A stretch of DNA of 64,000 nt from Massospora cicadina (GCA_022478985.1 JAKSZP010006736.1:95533-159532); one strand, 5' to 3'. Positions 1-11,810 are shown, numbered from the stretch's first letter. The notes: a model not told the origin generated them from the sequence alone. Program-made: numbers and translations.

Positions 1-1661
1 GGTGTTGGCTAAGAGGGCTTGTTTTCGAGCTGTGCAGCCACTATACAGGTGTCCAAGGGCGTTACATCATGAACACCGGGGGCGCGCCTGATCAAGGTCT
101 ATAAAAAAGATCTCATGGCATGCCCCAACTACCGCCACACGAGGAATAACCTCAATGTTGCGGGATACAGTGGGGGAGGGGATGAACGACGCCCTAGCAG
201 TGCGAGCTCTTTGAGTGGAGCATAGTAAGAGGGGACGCTATAGTCCACTGAAAGAACAGACCTAAACTTTATTAAGCCACGATGAAGCGCCAGTTTAAGA
301 GACTCAGGATTAACAGTTGTTGGTAGGTTGGTAAAAGTAACTCATGATGTTTTCTCCAGGTGAGAGCGTGTGTGGGAGATGTGAAGAGATCCAAGCGGAA
401 TAATAACCTGGAGGGTGGCAGCATGGTCAGCAAGGGCAGCTTCAGTTAAGCCCACATCGATATAGTGGCCATCCACAGATTCATGGATGGTGGTGTTAAT
501 TGGGAATGTCTCCGAGATCACTGCAAAGTATGAGAAGTAATCCTCCGTATAGAATTCAACAGGGTTATGCCCATAATATAGGCAAATCGTGTGAAAGAGG
601 GTTGAGCGAGGTAGAGCTTTTTGAGCTCTAGTTTCGGCCCATTTCTTCTTAACATCAGCAATAAACGCCACTTCAGGGGGATCAGCTTTGGGTAGCGTTG
701 GTGCCAGAGGTTTTTGCCACGCCCCAGTGGCTCTTTTGGTACGTTTGTGTTTGCTTTGGGCTGCAATCGTGGGTTGAATGTGAGCTGGTGGTTTGGACAA
801 GTTTTCGGAGTTCCCCTGTTGCTGGAATGTTCCAGTAGTTGCTGGTGTCATATTGAATAAAGGGGCGGATTGTTGGGCCTCGCTAAATTGGGGAGGCCCA
901 TCCAGATTAGAATTAACTCCAGCCAATTGGGAGGAGGGCGATGTTTCATCACCATCCCAATCTATTTGGGTAAATTCAGCCCGAGTATTTGCTGTGATTT
1001 CGTGGGCAAAACTCACTAGCTGATTGGTGTATTGGTCGTTTTCAGCATATGGAGATAAAGTGCCGAGTTGAGAAGTGCCAATTATGGGGCTTAAATGGGA
1101 CGTTTGAGATTGGAACTGGTGTTAAGTTTTATTATTTGAACCAGTTGAATCCCCATTGGGAAGAGTAGATTGTCCCAATTTAGTGCTTAGTGAACCAGAA
1201 TGTGCGGCTAATCCAACCTTACATCTGAGGGTTTGGGGGCCAGGTAGCTGGGTATCGCCCCTCATGGAGGGAGCCAGGAACACAGCGTCAGCAATAATAG
1301 ATGGGGCTGAATTAGCTGACACAATGGGGAGGTGAATGCCTGGATGGGCTGGGTTGCATTCAACTGAGCAGACGCCACAAAACAGCGTGGGTGATGGCCT
1401 CCTTGGTTGGAGGGGGCCCAGCGGGTTGGTGGGAGGTAGCGCACGCAGAGCTGTTGGGCGTGCAGGTTGCAGAAGTGCAATCAGGTGAACTGGCGCTAGT
1501 TGAAGTAGCTCCAGGTTGGGGGTGGTGCCTGCTTTCACAGCCGCTGCTTGAGAGCGGGTGATTCTGGTTGACCCTGAGGTGGGTAACCAGGGGTTGCTTC
1601 GTTTGAAGGGTGGTGCTGGCTCATTTGGCCGAGCCCGTGGGTTCTTTTGCAGGGTTTCCCG
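1..1661 (-). pseudogene. LINE-II ORF1 (Gag-like, zinc knuckle), degraded
   Basis: ORF1 protein of a LINE, expected to bind the element RNA in a ribonucleoprotein. A candidate ATG lies at about 1661-1659 and is soon followed by a stop. The longest open block is 342-1016, containing KKWAETRAQKALPRSTL and YYGHNPVEFYTEDYFSYF, which match the family-II copy at 51340-51520 almost word for word. A CX2CX4HX4C knuckle (C..CNALGHLYSGC) lies at 34-75 with its Trp codon changed to TGA. The 1122-1538 stretch is low-complexity and Pro/Ala/Ser-rich, probably the disordered N-terminal arm. Several stops and frameshifts make it inactive. The 3' end and ORF2 lie outside the window. Confidence 0.7.
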
Positions 1662-1752
1662 CCATATTTGCTGATAGTTTTCTTATTTCTTTAATGGAGC
1701 TAAATTTCAGAGCTGAATTGATTTTCAAAAAGTGATGCTTAGCAGAAAGAGC
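1..1752 (-). mobile_element. LINE family II, copy A (5' part, runs off window)
   Basis: Minus-strand non-LTR retrotransposon of the same family as the copy at 50156-63632. Its right boundary is where this DNA stops matching the gypsy A LTR: the two gypsy A LTRs agree up to a run of A residues near 1753 and then diverge. The first bases of the LINE (read on minus, from about 1752) align with the other family-II copy from about 50385, so this copy is either 5'-truncated by about 230 bp or lacks an extra leader. It was inserted into the gypsy A 3' LTR. The other target duplication lies outside the window. Confidence 0.75.
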
Positions 1753-2417
1753 TTTTTTTGATGATACTTTATTAATTTGTTAAGTGAATTCTTAGGAGAA
1801 TTTATAGAGGGAACTCAGCGCCAAACCCTCAGTTGGAAACTCAGCAATGAAACGGCAGCCATTGCTGTTAAATTAACCTTTGTCATCTCATCAGCGATGG
1901 TCTTCCTCATCATGGTTAGGATTTCGTCATCAGACATCCTTGAGACCTAAAACAGAAAGAGGCTTAAAACGTGCCTTAAAGTTTTATATTTAATCCCAGA
2001 GAACCAACCCAATTTTGGCAAGCGATCTGCTTAGGTAATGGGACTTGTTACCCATTAAGACAGGTCACAAACCAACTGATCAATTTGCTAGTTGCAGGAA
2101 AGATCACTAGGCTTGCAACTTGCTTCTTAAATTCCTAATCAGTTGGTGATGAAACCTGACCAAAACCAATCAGTACACCTGATAGTTAATCACTATCAGA
2201 TGCCACTATTTCGCTGGCAACTCTGCCTGACCAGATCTTAAGCATTTACCTGGATCAATCCCTGAAGAATCTGAATCAGACTAATTACCTAAAATCCCCT
2301 GAACATTGCTAACCCAAAATCAGGGTCAACCAATATCCAATTCACTTGCTATAGGAATTACCCCCGAGCAACCCTTAGTAATATAGACGGCTAAAAATGT
2401 TGGCAAAAATTCTAACA
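1753..2417 (-). repeat. Gypsy A 3' LTR, truncated
   Basis: Read on the minus strand it begins TGTTAGAATTTTTGCC, directly after the polypurine tract CAAGAGGGGAATG (2430-2418). It stays alignable with the LTRs at 16874-17635, 20080 and 39049. A well-conserved block reads gatagtgattaactatcagg and is followed by a TTACC/GGTAA-rich palindromic stretch. Only 665 bp of the usual 1130-1155 bp remain, because LINE-II copy A was inserted at 1752/1753. Confidence 0.85.
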
Positions 2418-2991
2418 CATTCCCCTCTTGCCTAAAATTTAAGCGAGTTTAGGATTGGGACAGGAGAATACCACTTCAGAAACTAGATTGAATACTTCTT
2501 TAGTTAAAGCGGAGTATGGTCAATCAGTACTCAATGCTGCTTGAAATGACCTTTAGCATGCGGCTCTCTTCCTCTTTCTCCTTTCTATTCCTACTCAGAG
2601 CGTGATCCCCATGACTTTTTGTCATGATGGGCTGATCAAATTACTAATGATAATAAGAATCCTAGAATCCGGTTCCCCCCTTCAGGGCATATCACCTGTT
2701 GTCATATTCAGGATTCTTGATCCAGCGTCCTCGATTTTCTGATTTTTCTCCTCATCTTGACAGGAGATTCTTGCTGTTAATGTTTGTTTTGCAAGGCAAA
2801 AAAAATGCTCATTTATATTTGCTCTTGTTATTTTTCATAATAATTTTTGGCTCATATCATTCAAATTCTTCTCTGGGGAGCTTATCTCATTAATTTTGAG
2901 ATATTTTCTTCAAAATTAGAGCTTAATTGATTCCAGAGTGTATAATGCCGACTATCCTAAAAGTCCGACATCCCCCTCTTGTCCAGCTCAT
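2418..2991. other. Untranslated spacer between gypsy A 3' LTR and the antisense frame
   Basis: Contains the polypurine tract at 2418-2430 (minus strand) and, on the plus strand, the leader of the antisense frame. It aligns with gypsy B 33219-33484 plus 38755-39048. Shared blocks include gagcttatctcattaatttt and, just before the antisense ATG, ccagctcatATGTCAAAT. A short open frame at 2699-2893 is hydrophobic and is not obviously preserved in gypsy B, so I do not call it a gene. Confidence 0.6.
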
Positions 2992-4163
2992 ATGTCAAAT
3001 TTGGAGTCTTGGTACCAACAACTGCATTGATAGCATGTCCAATAAAGACCCTCAGCTCGTCCAACTGATGAGCCAATCTGCACGCTGGAACCTCTTCTAT
3101 GTTCCTCCCAGGATTTATACTCCCAATCAAATACCCATGGCCAGTCCTTCTGTGGGATTACCAGAAACAATATCCAACCCCTGATGAAACTAGGTTTGCG
3201 ATTGTCCTAAACGACTCATGACCAATACTCACTCTGTTCTTGATTCTTGAGTTAGACTTAAAAACTCTCCTGGATTTTGCTCTATTTGTGGATAGTCCTA
3301 CTATCATTGTTGAACCTCCAGAAGCAATGTCCTCCACTCTTGATAAATTGTTCCTCACTGGATTGGACTTGCTTCCCTAGTTCCTTTTCTGACTTTGCCA
3401 GTATTACAAACCAGCTGTTCTGTCAACTGAACTGGTCATCAGAAACTGTGAACAATCCAAACTCCCCTATGCAGAACTGAGAACCCAAGTAACCAAGGCT
3501 CTATCAATAGCTCTGAACCCCTCTGATCTCAAAACCATTCTAGATTAAGACTTTGCAGCCTATGCTCTTCATTTTTCTGGCCAAGTTCTTCGAAGTTGGG
3601 CCACAAAGCTTCCCGCCTCTCCTGGCTTTCATCGCTCATTCTGCTTCCACTTCCAAGAAGCCATAGTCATCATCTGCAGGATGCCAACACTCCCTGCACA
3701 ACTATCTTATTTCTGGCACGTCTCATTGATACCTTCCTCTGATGGCTTTGATTAGGGGCATGATTTGGCAACCCCCACCTAGTATCCCTTGCTTGATGCC
3801 AGCCCATATGTCCAATGTTCTTGACAAAGCCCATCAGAAAGCTCTTAAGACCAATCTTCCAGCTTCTGTGCCCAATCGGGATTACTCAGGGTTATTCACC
3901 AACTGCTTCTTCTTGTTCTGCTGCTTCCCTCCCCAATCTGGGGTATCACATTTGGAAAGTACTGACATTTCCTTCTCTCTTCCCCTAGTCGCATTTTCAC
4001 AGGGATCTGCCTCTGCTCAACGAACTTGGCTTTGAGTAGGTCTAGCTTTGCTAGCATTCAATCTCACATAGATTTTGATGGTCTGTTTATTCCTACTGAG
4101 ATCCATTCTCCCTCCCCCAAAGGCGACATAGGCAGAATCATTCCCAAGTCAAGGATATCTAAT
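2992..4163 (+). pseudogene. Conserved antisense reading frame of gypsy A (unknown product)
   Basis: This frame runs opposite to gag-pol between integrase and 3' LTR. No known domain is recognised. Its translation matches the corresponding frame of gypsy B (32044-33218, minus) over most of its length: ATG-Ser-Asn at the start, FYVPPRIYTPNQIPMASPS near residue 45, LPYAELRTQVTKALSIALN and LHFSGQVLRSWATKLPASPG in the middle, and a C-terminal part with LFIPTEIHSPSPK. It is broken by several frameshifts and stops. AATAAA lies at its 3' end (4160-4165). The similarity is at amino-acid level between diverged copies, which suggests it once encoded a protein. Antisense frames in this position are known from some plant Ty3/gypsy elements. 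Confidence 0.65.
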
Positions 4164-4270
4164 AAAAAATTATAAAAATATATCTTTGTCTGAGCATTTA
4201 AAAAATTTTCCCGCTATATTTTTATCATCTTTTGTTTTTTTCTCTTTTTATATGGTACTTGACCTTCATT

Positions 4271-4452
4271 TGGTTCAGCGGTCCATTTTTTATCTATTCC
4301 TCTAAATTGGTTCCTAGGTATAATTAACCTACCAGTTTTCTATGGTTCAGAGGTCTTATCTTTTAAAAGTTTACTTTTTCTGGTTCAGCGGTCCTTTTTT
4401 CAGACTTAACTAAATTCATCAGGACATAACCATTTTAATGGTTCAGGGGTCC
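4271..4452 (+). repeat. Four copies of TGGTTCAGNGGTCC between convergent gypsy A genes
   Basis: Copies start at 4271, 4343, 4381 and 4439. Each reads TGGTTCAG followed by C/A/G and GGTCC or GGTCT. They lie between the 3' end of the antisense frame and the 3' end of pol. Related copies occur at the same place in gypsy B (31838-31924). They could be RNA-processing, termination or nucleocapsid-binding sites; the sequence does not decide. Confidence 0.6.
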
Positions 4453-7400
4453 TCTGGTAACACTATTTTTTAATTATTATTTATTTTATTAATACACCGC
4501 TTTAAGTACTTAGTATGGACTAAATTACTATCCTTTTATCCAAGAGGTTCTTAATGGTATAAGAATCCATTGCCGTCTTGGCAATAATCTCAAATGGACC
4601 TGATATAATGCATTTAATGTGTTTCCTCCAAAAACCATATGTACTGCAATAGGAAACTTTTTCGCCTATTTGGTATTCTGATAAGGCCAGTTAGTTCTAA
4701 TCATCCATTGTTTTTGCTATGATTTTTTTCTTTAAGGTTGTATCAAATGCTTGCAATTGCATTTTGATCAAGATATTTGACAATCAGGTCAGGTACTGTT
4801 TGGCACTCATCCCCAATGTTGGTTCCACCACTAAATTATAAATTGGCAGCAACGCGGCCTTCCTTCCATATAGCAACTCAAACGGCGTTTTTCCGTTGCT
4901 GTCTGATGACTTATGTTGTATGCAAATGTTACCAGTCTAAGGTACATTCCACATGTGGAAGTTCTTCCTGTGACCAGCTTACTCAGCGTCATGCCAGCAA
5001 CCCATTGACCCATTCTACCATTCCGTTTGTCTCCAGCCAGTAAGGTACAGACATGATTCCTCTGATCACCATTATTTCATTCAAACGCAAGATCACATGA
5101 AATAAGATATTTGTTTCATTATTGCTTAACAAGACCTGCGGCATCCATGTTAATATACTACTTGATCTAGAATAAATATTGCGGTACTTGTAGCATCTAC
5201 TTTTTCCAGAGCCTTCATATCGACCCATCGTGTCAGATGGTCAATCACAACTATGATATATTTAACTCCCCTGAAACTCAAGGTTAATGGTTTCGTCATG
5301 TTGATGGACACTGTATACCAAGAAAATCCAGGGTGCACTAGTTGGTATCCAGTCATGTTCTTGTAGGGCTTATGCAACTGGCACTCCACACAGCAAGTTA
5401 GATAATCTGCTAAACCATAGTTGATGAACTCCCAGTAATAGTACTGGCAAATATGATTGGTCGTCTTCCTCAAGCCTTCATGCCTGAAAAACTTATGAGC
5501 GGCTTAAACAATAGCCACTTGTTTTGGTGCCTTTGGAAATAGTAATCATTTCCCATCAAACATCTTGAATTTTTGTCCATCCATGGTTTTGGTGTTTTCC
5601 ATCACTTTTTGAAGCGCACCTTGTATTTCTTCGGGCTTGTTCCCAATTTCTCCTTTGACCATTATCTGGAATAGCTCATCTGCCTGCGGGTATACCACTT
5701 AGATCATTGATAACCTTGATAAGCCATCTGCGTTCTTATGAGAAGCTCAAGCTCAGTGGACTATCTCATAATTGTAAGCCTGTAGCTTTAATGACCATTG
5801 GGCCAGTCATCCTTCCTGTTCTCTTAAATTGAGTAGCCAGTGCAACAAGAAGTGATCCATCATCAATTTGAAGTGCGTCCCTTGAATATACACCCAAAAC
5901 TGTTTACAGGCGTAAATGAATACAAGGCATCCTTGCTCAGTCACAGGTATATTTCCTCTCAGCTGCTGAGAGTGTTAAGCTCACATATGCTACTGGATGT
6001 TTGTCACTGAGTTCATCCACTTGGCTCAGGATGGCGCTAATCACCATTAATTAAGCATCAATCTTTATTATAAATTATTGATCAAAATTTGGATATTTCA
6101 AAATCAGAGAATCTATTAAATACAGGCGTAATTCATTAAAAAGAACTCTGGGCCTCTTCACTCCAAACAAATCTTTTTTGGATCATTCAATAAATGGAAG
6201 AGGGGCTCAGAAATTCTTGCAAAATCCCAAATGAATCTTCAATAGTATACAATCATTCCAAGGAACCCTTGGATAACTTGGACACTCTTCAATACAGCCA
6301 TTCTCTCTATTGCTTCAATTTTTTGGGCTTGTGGCTGCAGTCCACAAGAGTTGATTACGAAAACAAGATATTCCAACTCTTTATTGAAGAAGTGGCACTT
6401 CCTTGGATTAAACTTCAGGTTAGCTACAGATAGTCACTTAAAGCTTCTCCAAGTGGTGTAAACGTTCAGTGAATGTCCTACTGAGCACATTTATATCATC
6501 AAATTATACCAGGATGCATGACAACTTCAGGTCATTCAATATGGCGTCCATGGCCCTCTAGAACGTTGCAGGCTAATTTCATAGACCTTAGGGGCATCCT
6601 TGTCAGTTGATACACCCCTTGAGTGGTAATGATTGGGCATTTCTCCTGGTCTTCTCTTGGCAAATCAATTTGCCAATATACTGATATTAGAACCATTGTG
6701 GAGAAATACTTTCCTTCTCCCAATCGATCTAGCACATCATTGATTCATGATATTGGGTACAAATCCTTCTTCATAATCTTATTCAGTTTCTGATAATTGA
6801 TCACCACTGATTAGAGCCATCCTTCTTCTTCACAATAAGGATGGGGCTCGCCCAGGGACTTGACGACAGAGCTAGAAGACCATGCTTCACTAGTTAACTG
6901 TTTTCTTCCTCCACTACTGCTTTGGCCGCCTTCAACTGTTGAATTCTTCTCATCCTTATTGGAAAATTTTCCCTAGTGTTGACTTTGTGGATCACATTCC
7001 TTGCGCATCCCAAATTGTGGTCATACTGGGCAAATACTTCCCAATACTTGTTGAATAGCTCAAGCACCTCCTCTTGCTGTCTGTCCATCAGATCAGCGAG
7101 TTGCCCTTGATCAACTAATAAATTGATACTTTTGGTCATCCCAGATGGTAATCCCATTTCATCAAGGGTCCCAAAATCGTGGAATTTCCTCAATTCAGCT
7201 GTCAGTTTTAGATGAACAAACATGAATATCTGATTCTTCTCAATCTTCATCAGTTTTTCACTAAAAATTCGCCAGGAGAACTCATATTTCTCCATGGTCT
7301 GGCATAATTATCCCAGGAGCCACCCAAGGCTCTACTATGGACTTTCTTCCAGGGGCTTCTGACCTCTTTATACAGAAGATCAGATATCTCCAATGTCAAC

Positions 7401-7637
7401 CCCATGTCACCTATTATTTGTGATACCACCAGTATAGTTCATGAACTCTTAATCCTCAATGGAATTCCCCAATTTTCCAGGATTTCCGTCAGCATTTCTT
7501 ATCACTTCTAGCCAACTAATTGGTATTGAATCAGGATAGTGCCATCATTGTAGATAAGATTGATAAAGTTATTTCCCCTACTCAGTGGAGCTTCCCCAAT
7601 CTTCTGATAAATTAATGGTAACATTTGATCAAATATG

Positions 7638-8398
7638 CTCCATGCGAAGCGCAGAGTGGAGAATTAGTATTAGTGGACATACAACCCAAAGAGGCCGCCC
7701 CTCTCCTCAGTTCACACAAGAGGTACAGGGGCTACCCATCCATGATGGCGTGATCCCCACCCGACCCCAAGTCCTATCCAGGGTGGACTACCTGGACATG
7801 ATGGACATCCCTTATTCCACTGAGACCCAAAAGACGATCTGGAAATACGCACACCATCCTCTGTTGCAGCCTCAAGTCCGTTCCCATGTGTGGCGCTGCC
7901 TGAGGCGGGTGTATCGTACAGCTGAGCGCTCTAATGCTTTACACTCATCCTGTGTCGTGTGTGGCCAGTTTGGAACGCTGTTTCACCGCCTGGAGAAGTG
8001 CCCCACCTCTAAAGTAATATGGCGCGAAGTCCAACGTCTGCTAGGCCAGGAAAAACACATCCCTTCAGTCTGTCAAGAGATATGTTTGCTTCATCAATGG
8101 CCTCCCCCTCCCACCCTCCCTTCGTGCTCTGGTGGTTGCAATCGCCATGTGGACTATCCACACGATTGTCTTAGATGCCATCGCCGGATCCATCCCCACC
8201 CTCCCTGAAGCTGTCCACAGATTCCGGTCTCATTTGGTGGATCACTTTCAAGCGTGGATGTTTGGATATCTCCCACCACGTCGCCGGCAGCTGGTCTCCT
8301 CCTGGTTCCCAGTCTGGTTCATCAAATCAGACCCCTTCCTCCACACGTGCTCAATAGTGGCTACGCCCCTTACACACGTTCCCTCCCCCTTTCCATAA
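7638..8398 (+). pseudogene. LINE-I ORF2 C-terminal fragment (CCHC motif)
   Basis: Only the C-terminal part of ORF2 is present: it starts inside ORF2 near MRSAEWRISISGHTTQRG and ends at TAA 8396-8398. It contains the CX2CX7HX4C motif CVVCGQFGTLFHRLEKC at 7951-8001, followed by WREVQRLLG. This motif is common at the ORF2 C-terminus of LINEs and is thought to help nucleic-acid binding. A frameshift near 8100 separates it from VAIAMWTIHTIVLDAIAG. Endonuclease and RT are absent, so it cannot function alone. Confidence 0.85.
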
Positions 8399-8541
8399 GT
8401 GGCGTTCACGCTGGCAACAAGAGATAGCATCGCTTCTCTGGGGTGCCTCACCTGGTACTGAGTTTTGTCTCGTCTGAGTCATATTCAGAAGTGTCCGTCA
8501 CATGGTCGGCCTTCCCCGCAATAAATTTAAATTTAAATTTA
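7638..8541 (+). mobile_element. LINE family I, 5'-truncated copy A'
   Basis: A 904-bp 3' fragment flanked by a perfect 18-bp target duplication, aacatttgatcaaatatg, at 7620-7637 and 8542-8559. The 3' end is an ATTTAA-repeat tail, as in LINE B. The body is very close in sequence to the ends of LINE B (25700-26630) and LINE D (44021-44930). It interrupts gypsy A between protease and RT. 5' truncation with a long duplication is the expected product of target-primed reverse transcription. Confidence 0.95.
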
Positions 8542-9049
8542 AACATTTGATCAAATATGTCAACGTATTATCCTCAAAGTTACATTTAACTCTGTTTTTT
8601 ATAGAAACTCCATCGCAATAAAAATATCATAATTTTGGATGGCTAAAACTATTGCTGGGGTGGATACCGCTAATGATCCAAATCAAAGTGGTAGAGCGCT
8701 ATAAACTTTACAGGAGATAATGGCATTTGGCCTAGCTATCCCATTTATTTTTCTTGTTCTAAATTAGGCGATATCCTCATCTTCTTCACCAGCTTTTTGA
8801 GACAATGTTGATGTGTGCTCCACTGTCAACTATTGCCTGCACCCATACTCGATTAACCATTATATCTATATACATACACTTGAGTATTGTAAAATCATAT
8901 TTACTAAGTGTATAGTGGCATTGTTTGCTGAATTGAGGGTGTGAATTATTTTCACTGATCAATCAGGGAATGATTACTTGATTGCGCTAAGGGAATAGAC
9001 AGGTTTTCCTCATCTAATTTGACTTTGGTCAGTGCTTCCAGAATCTCCA

Positions 9050-10534
9050 TGACTCAAATCTTGTCTGCCAGTTGCCACACGTATGGCCAAGCAGCTTTCT
9101 TAATTATTTTGGGGTCAATCCCCTTTGCTCCAGATCTGGTCATTGCATCCACATCTAAAATGGCCTCTTGATATAGTTGATCCTGCACGTCATCATTGAC
9201 AAACAGATCACTAATGTCAATTTCTTCTTGCATTATATCAAAGGGAACAGTTTTTTCCACAACTTTAGACTGTCCCCCATCTAGGCCACAGGCCTTTTCC
9301 CAACTCCTGTGTGGGTTTAGACTCTTTTGCTTGGACCACCTTAATCTGTTCTCTAGACTTCTTGCAGTGCACAGCAAAGTGTCCTTTTCCTCTGCACTGA
9401 TAACATTGTTTTTCTTTCTTAATATTCCACTTGAAATCTTCAGACTTATTTCCAAGCATGGTTTGATTAGTGAATTCCTTAACGCCCTCGTTCCCCTATG
9501 TGAGATTTAAATTTCATATTGGATTCAGTTTGAAACTTATATTCAGAGCATCAAAAGTAGCTCCTAAGATTTTCAAATGATCGACCATCTGTGAGATGGT
9601 AATCTCTGTTGCAAACACAGAAGAAATCATTGGGTGCAAATTGTAATAGGGCTGAAGGGCCGCTTGAAGCACGATCCATGCGTCTAAATCATCCAGCACT
9701 TTTTCTCCACCCAAAACTGTGATTCTTGGTAGAAATGATCAGCAAAATTCGGTAGAGATTCATCCTACTGAAATTGAATTCCCATGAATTCTTTCTTGCG
9801 CTTTGACATGTGCATGAGACTTCCAAATTCTTTCATAATGGCCATCTTGGCCTATAATTACGACCAGCTGCCCCCCTCGTTATGGGGCAACACTAAGTTC
9901 TAACAATCAGTATCCAAGAAATTCATAACCATCAAAGCCTTTTGACAATCACTGTAACTGAACATTGTCATACCAAATAATCGGAAAAATGCGGGAGTGT
10001 TATCCCAGTAGAAAGTAGGTAACTTTGGGGTAGCTTTAAATTCCTCTAAATTCTCTCTAGCCACCACTCTTGGTTTGAATACTCAACTAACTTGAGGAGT
10101 AATTTTGAGAGTCATCTCTGAAATAGCTGTGAAAGCGGGCAGCATATTTTGTGGAATAATTGTCTTTATAACTAGAGTTATTGGGGTCCTCTCTTTGGCG
10201 TCAGTCGCCACATAGGGCTCAAATCCAATTTTTAAGCCTTCAACTCCTTGACTTGCTTAATCAGACGCTCTATATCTACGCTGAATGCCAGTTTTTAAAG
10301 ATAATCCACTTCACACTTCATTTTCAAGAATAAAACTTCTTAAACTAAATCTCCTTCCTTTAACTTTAATGCCGTTACTTTTACTAGTAACTCATTCCTG
10401 AAACTAGCGACAATTTTGACTTCTTCCTTGATATTGGTAATTCTCTCCTTCAAGACAGTGAATTCATGATGATCCGCAGAATTAAGGCGTTATTGTTGAC
10501 AGTCGCAAATCTGTCCAGAGTTTTCTTAACTCAT
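9050..10534 (-). pseudogene. Gypsy A gag (degraded)
   Basis: Structural protein gene of gypsy A. The start is placed at 10534 because the ATG there aligns with the gag ATG of gypsy B (26643). A nucleocapsid zinc knuckle CYQCRGKGHFAVHC lies at 9405-9364 and is followed by a basic stretch (KKSREQIK). The block at 9714-9514 (VLDDLDAWIVLQAALQPYYNLHPMIS) is the counterpart of VLDDFDARIALQAL in gypsy B at 27470. Multiple stops and frameshifts are present. Downstream it leads into the protease, as expected for gag-pol. Confidence 0.75.
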
Positions 10535-10595
10535 CCTTGTATAACATCTTATCCTAGTATCTTGCTCAACTAAAACCCCTTTAGTGAGCAACAAT

Positions 10596-10966
10596 TGTTA
10601 AAATTCTAGAGTCGTCGCGGCTCATTCTTAAATATTGACCCATAAAATTGATAACTTCTCAGGTTTGATGTTGTGCATTACTCACGTTGTCTGATGATAT
10701 ATATACAAGTGATAATAGTATGAAGACTATTATCCATAGTTGAATAAATCAAAAGTGTTAGGTCTAATGCTTGACCGGTATTCCTCCTCAAAATACTCTA
10801 GATGTACTCAGTAGGGACTAAACTCCTTATAAGCTATATTGATCCACACTCAAATCTATATTCTGGGCTATCCTCTGGCGACACAAATTTGGCTGCAAAT
10901 ACCATCTTAGCTCAGCTTCTCTTCTCTGGACCTCAATCCTTAATCTTTATCCTATCAAAGAGTCTC
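10596..10966 (-). repeat. Gypsy A 5' LTR, inner part
   Basis: The 3' 371 bp of the 5' LTR, aligned with the ends of LTRs 20080-21234 and 39049-40192 (shared ataatagtcttcatactattatc). It ends TTAACA at 10596. The primer-site equivalent TTGCTCACTAAA follows at about 10579-10593. The rest of the LTR lies at 16874-17635, beyond gypsy D. The two parts add up to 1133 bp, matching the 1144- and 1155-bp sister LTRs. Confidence 0.88.
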
Positions 10967-11810
10967 TGTCATGGTTGGATGACTTAATATTGAGAACTAA
11001 CGTCAAAGATAAGGCTGGGCGAAAGGAGGCCCAGAAGGTGAAACTTCAGGCTCTTCTTGGCCTGAAAGACACCTTAGACTAACGCTGGGTGCAAGCAAAA
11101 CATGTCCAGGTTGGTACTAATGGGGTGTAAAACGCCCAGCCCCTTATCTCGGCCCAGGCATTAAACAAATGATCTATGTAACAAATGAAGACGGTTTGAT
11201 TCAGTTAATTGAAGAACGAGGGTTTAAATCCCGTTTGAGTTATAGAAATCATGTGCTTGGGTAGAATACAGCTTCAATTGATCACTTGAGTAAAGGCACT
11301 TTTGGTGTATTTTACCAAAATGGACAGAAGCATTTGTCTATTTGAGCGTCAAGGCTTGGGCACACATCCACAGAACCTTAATTACCATGACACACTTTAA
11401 ATATGTTTTCGCGACCAACATTCCTTGTTGGTCGACTTTCCTGAATAAAAATTTCCCTGTTATTTCCCATTTTATTACAATGTTATTTTGTATGATCCTG
11501 TGCACGGACCCCTTTGTGGAGGTCTCGTGCCACATTAACCAATCCATTTTGAACACAATCAGATTTTCCCCATGTGCACCGTTGGTTTGCGCAGGTACCC
11601 TCCAACCTGGGTCGTTCAACCCCTCTCTCCTTATGCACCGCATTATTTTTTGGGGCTCCTTATTGCACTTCTTGGTTTTAGTTATTATTGTTCCAGCACC
11701 CTCTGCTGGGCGCTGTAGCTTTAGTATCAATGGCTAGTTTCCATGCATTGGCTCTGTGCATCGAGCACCACCACGCTGGAAACAGGATAGTTATAGACAC
11801 TCTCCTTGCA
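10967..11810 (+). repeat. Gypsy D 5' LTR
   Basis: 844 bp, starting TGTCATGGTTGGATGACTT and ending TCTCCTTGCA. It pairs with 16063-16873; long identical blocks include aagcatgtccaggttggtac (with small changes) and cgagcaccaccacg. The pair has diverged visibly, so the insertion is not recent. Confidence 0.9.

Larger units (their letters stand above)
4490..8900 (-). pseudogene. Gypsy A pol: protease, RT, RNase H, integrase (degraded, split by a LINE)
   Basis: Read on minus: an aspartic protease with an intact AIVDSGAHINIVS active site (DSG at 8827-8819); an insertion of LINE A' at 7638-8541; a spacer; an RT with KYFSTMVLISVYWQIDLP at 6735-6532; RNase H traces around 6000; then integrase with the C-x2-C half of the zinc finger (CCVECQLHK, near 5390), the first catalytic Asp region (about 5300) and NETN in place of the usual DNGT around 5130. 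The C-terminus matches the NLLDERVV block of gypsy B near 4540. Frameshifts and stops are dense. RT lacks a readable YxDD, so the copy is dead. Confidence 0.75.

Noticed and set aside
11338..11737. Long open frames on both strands (about 130 codons) inside the gypsy D 5' LTR
   Set aside because: They lie wholly in the LTR, overlap each other, and the 3' LTR copy has a different set of frames.
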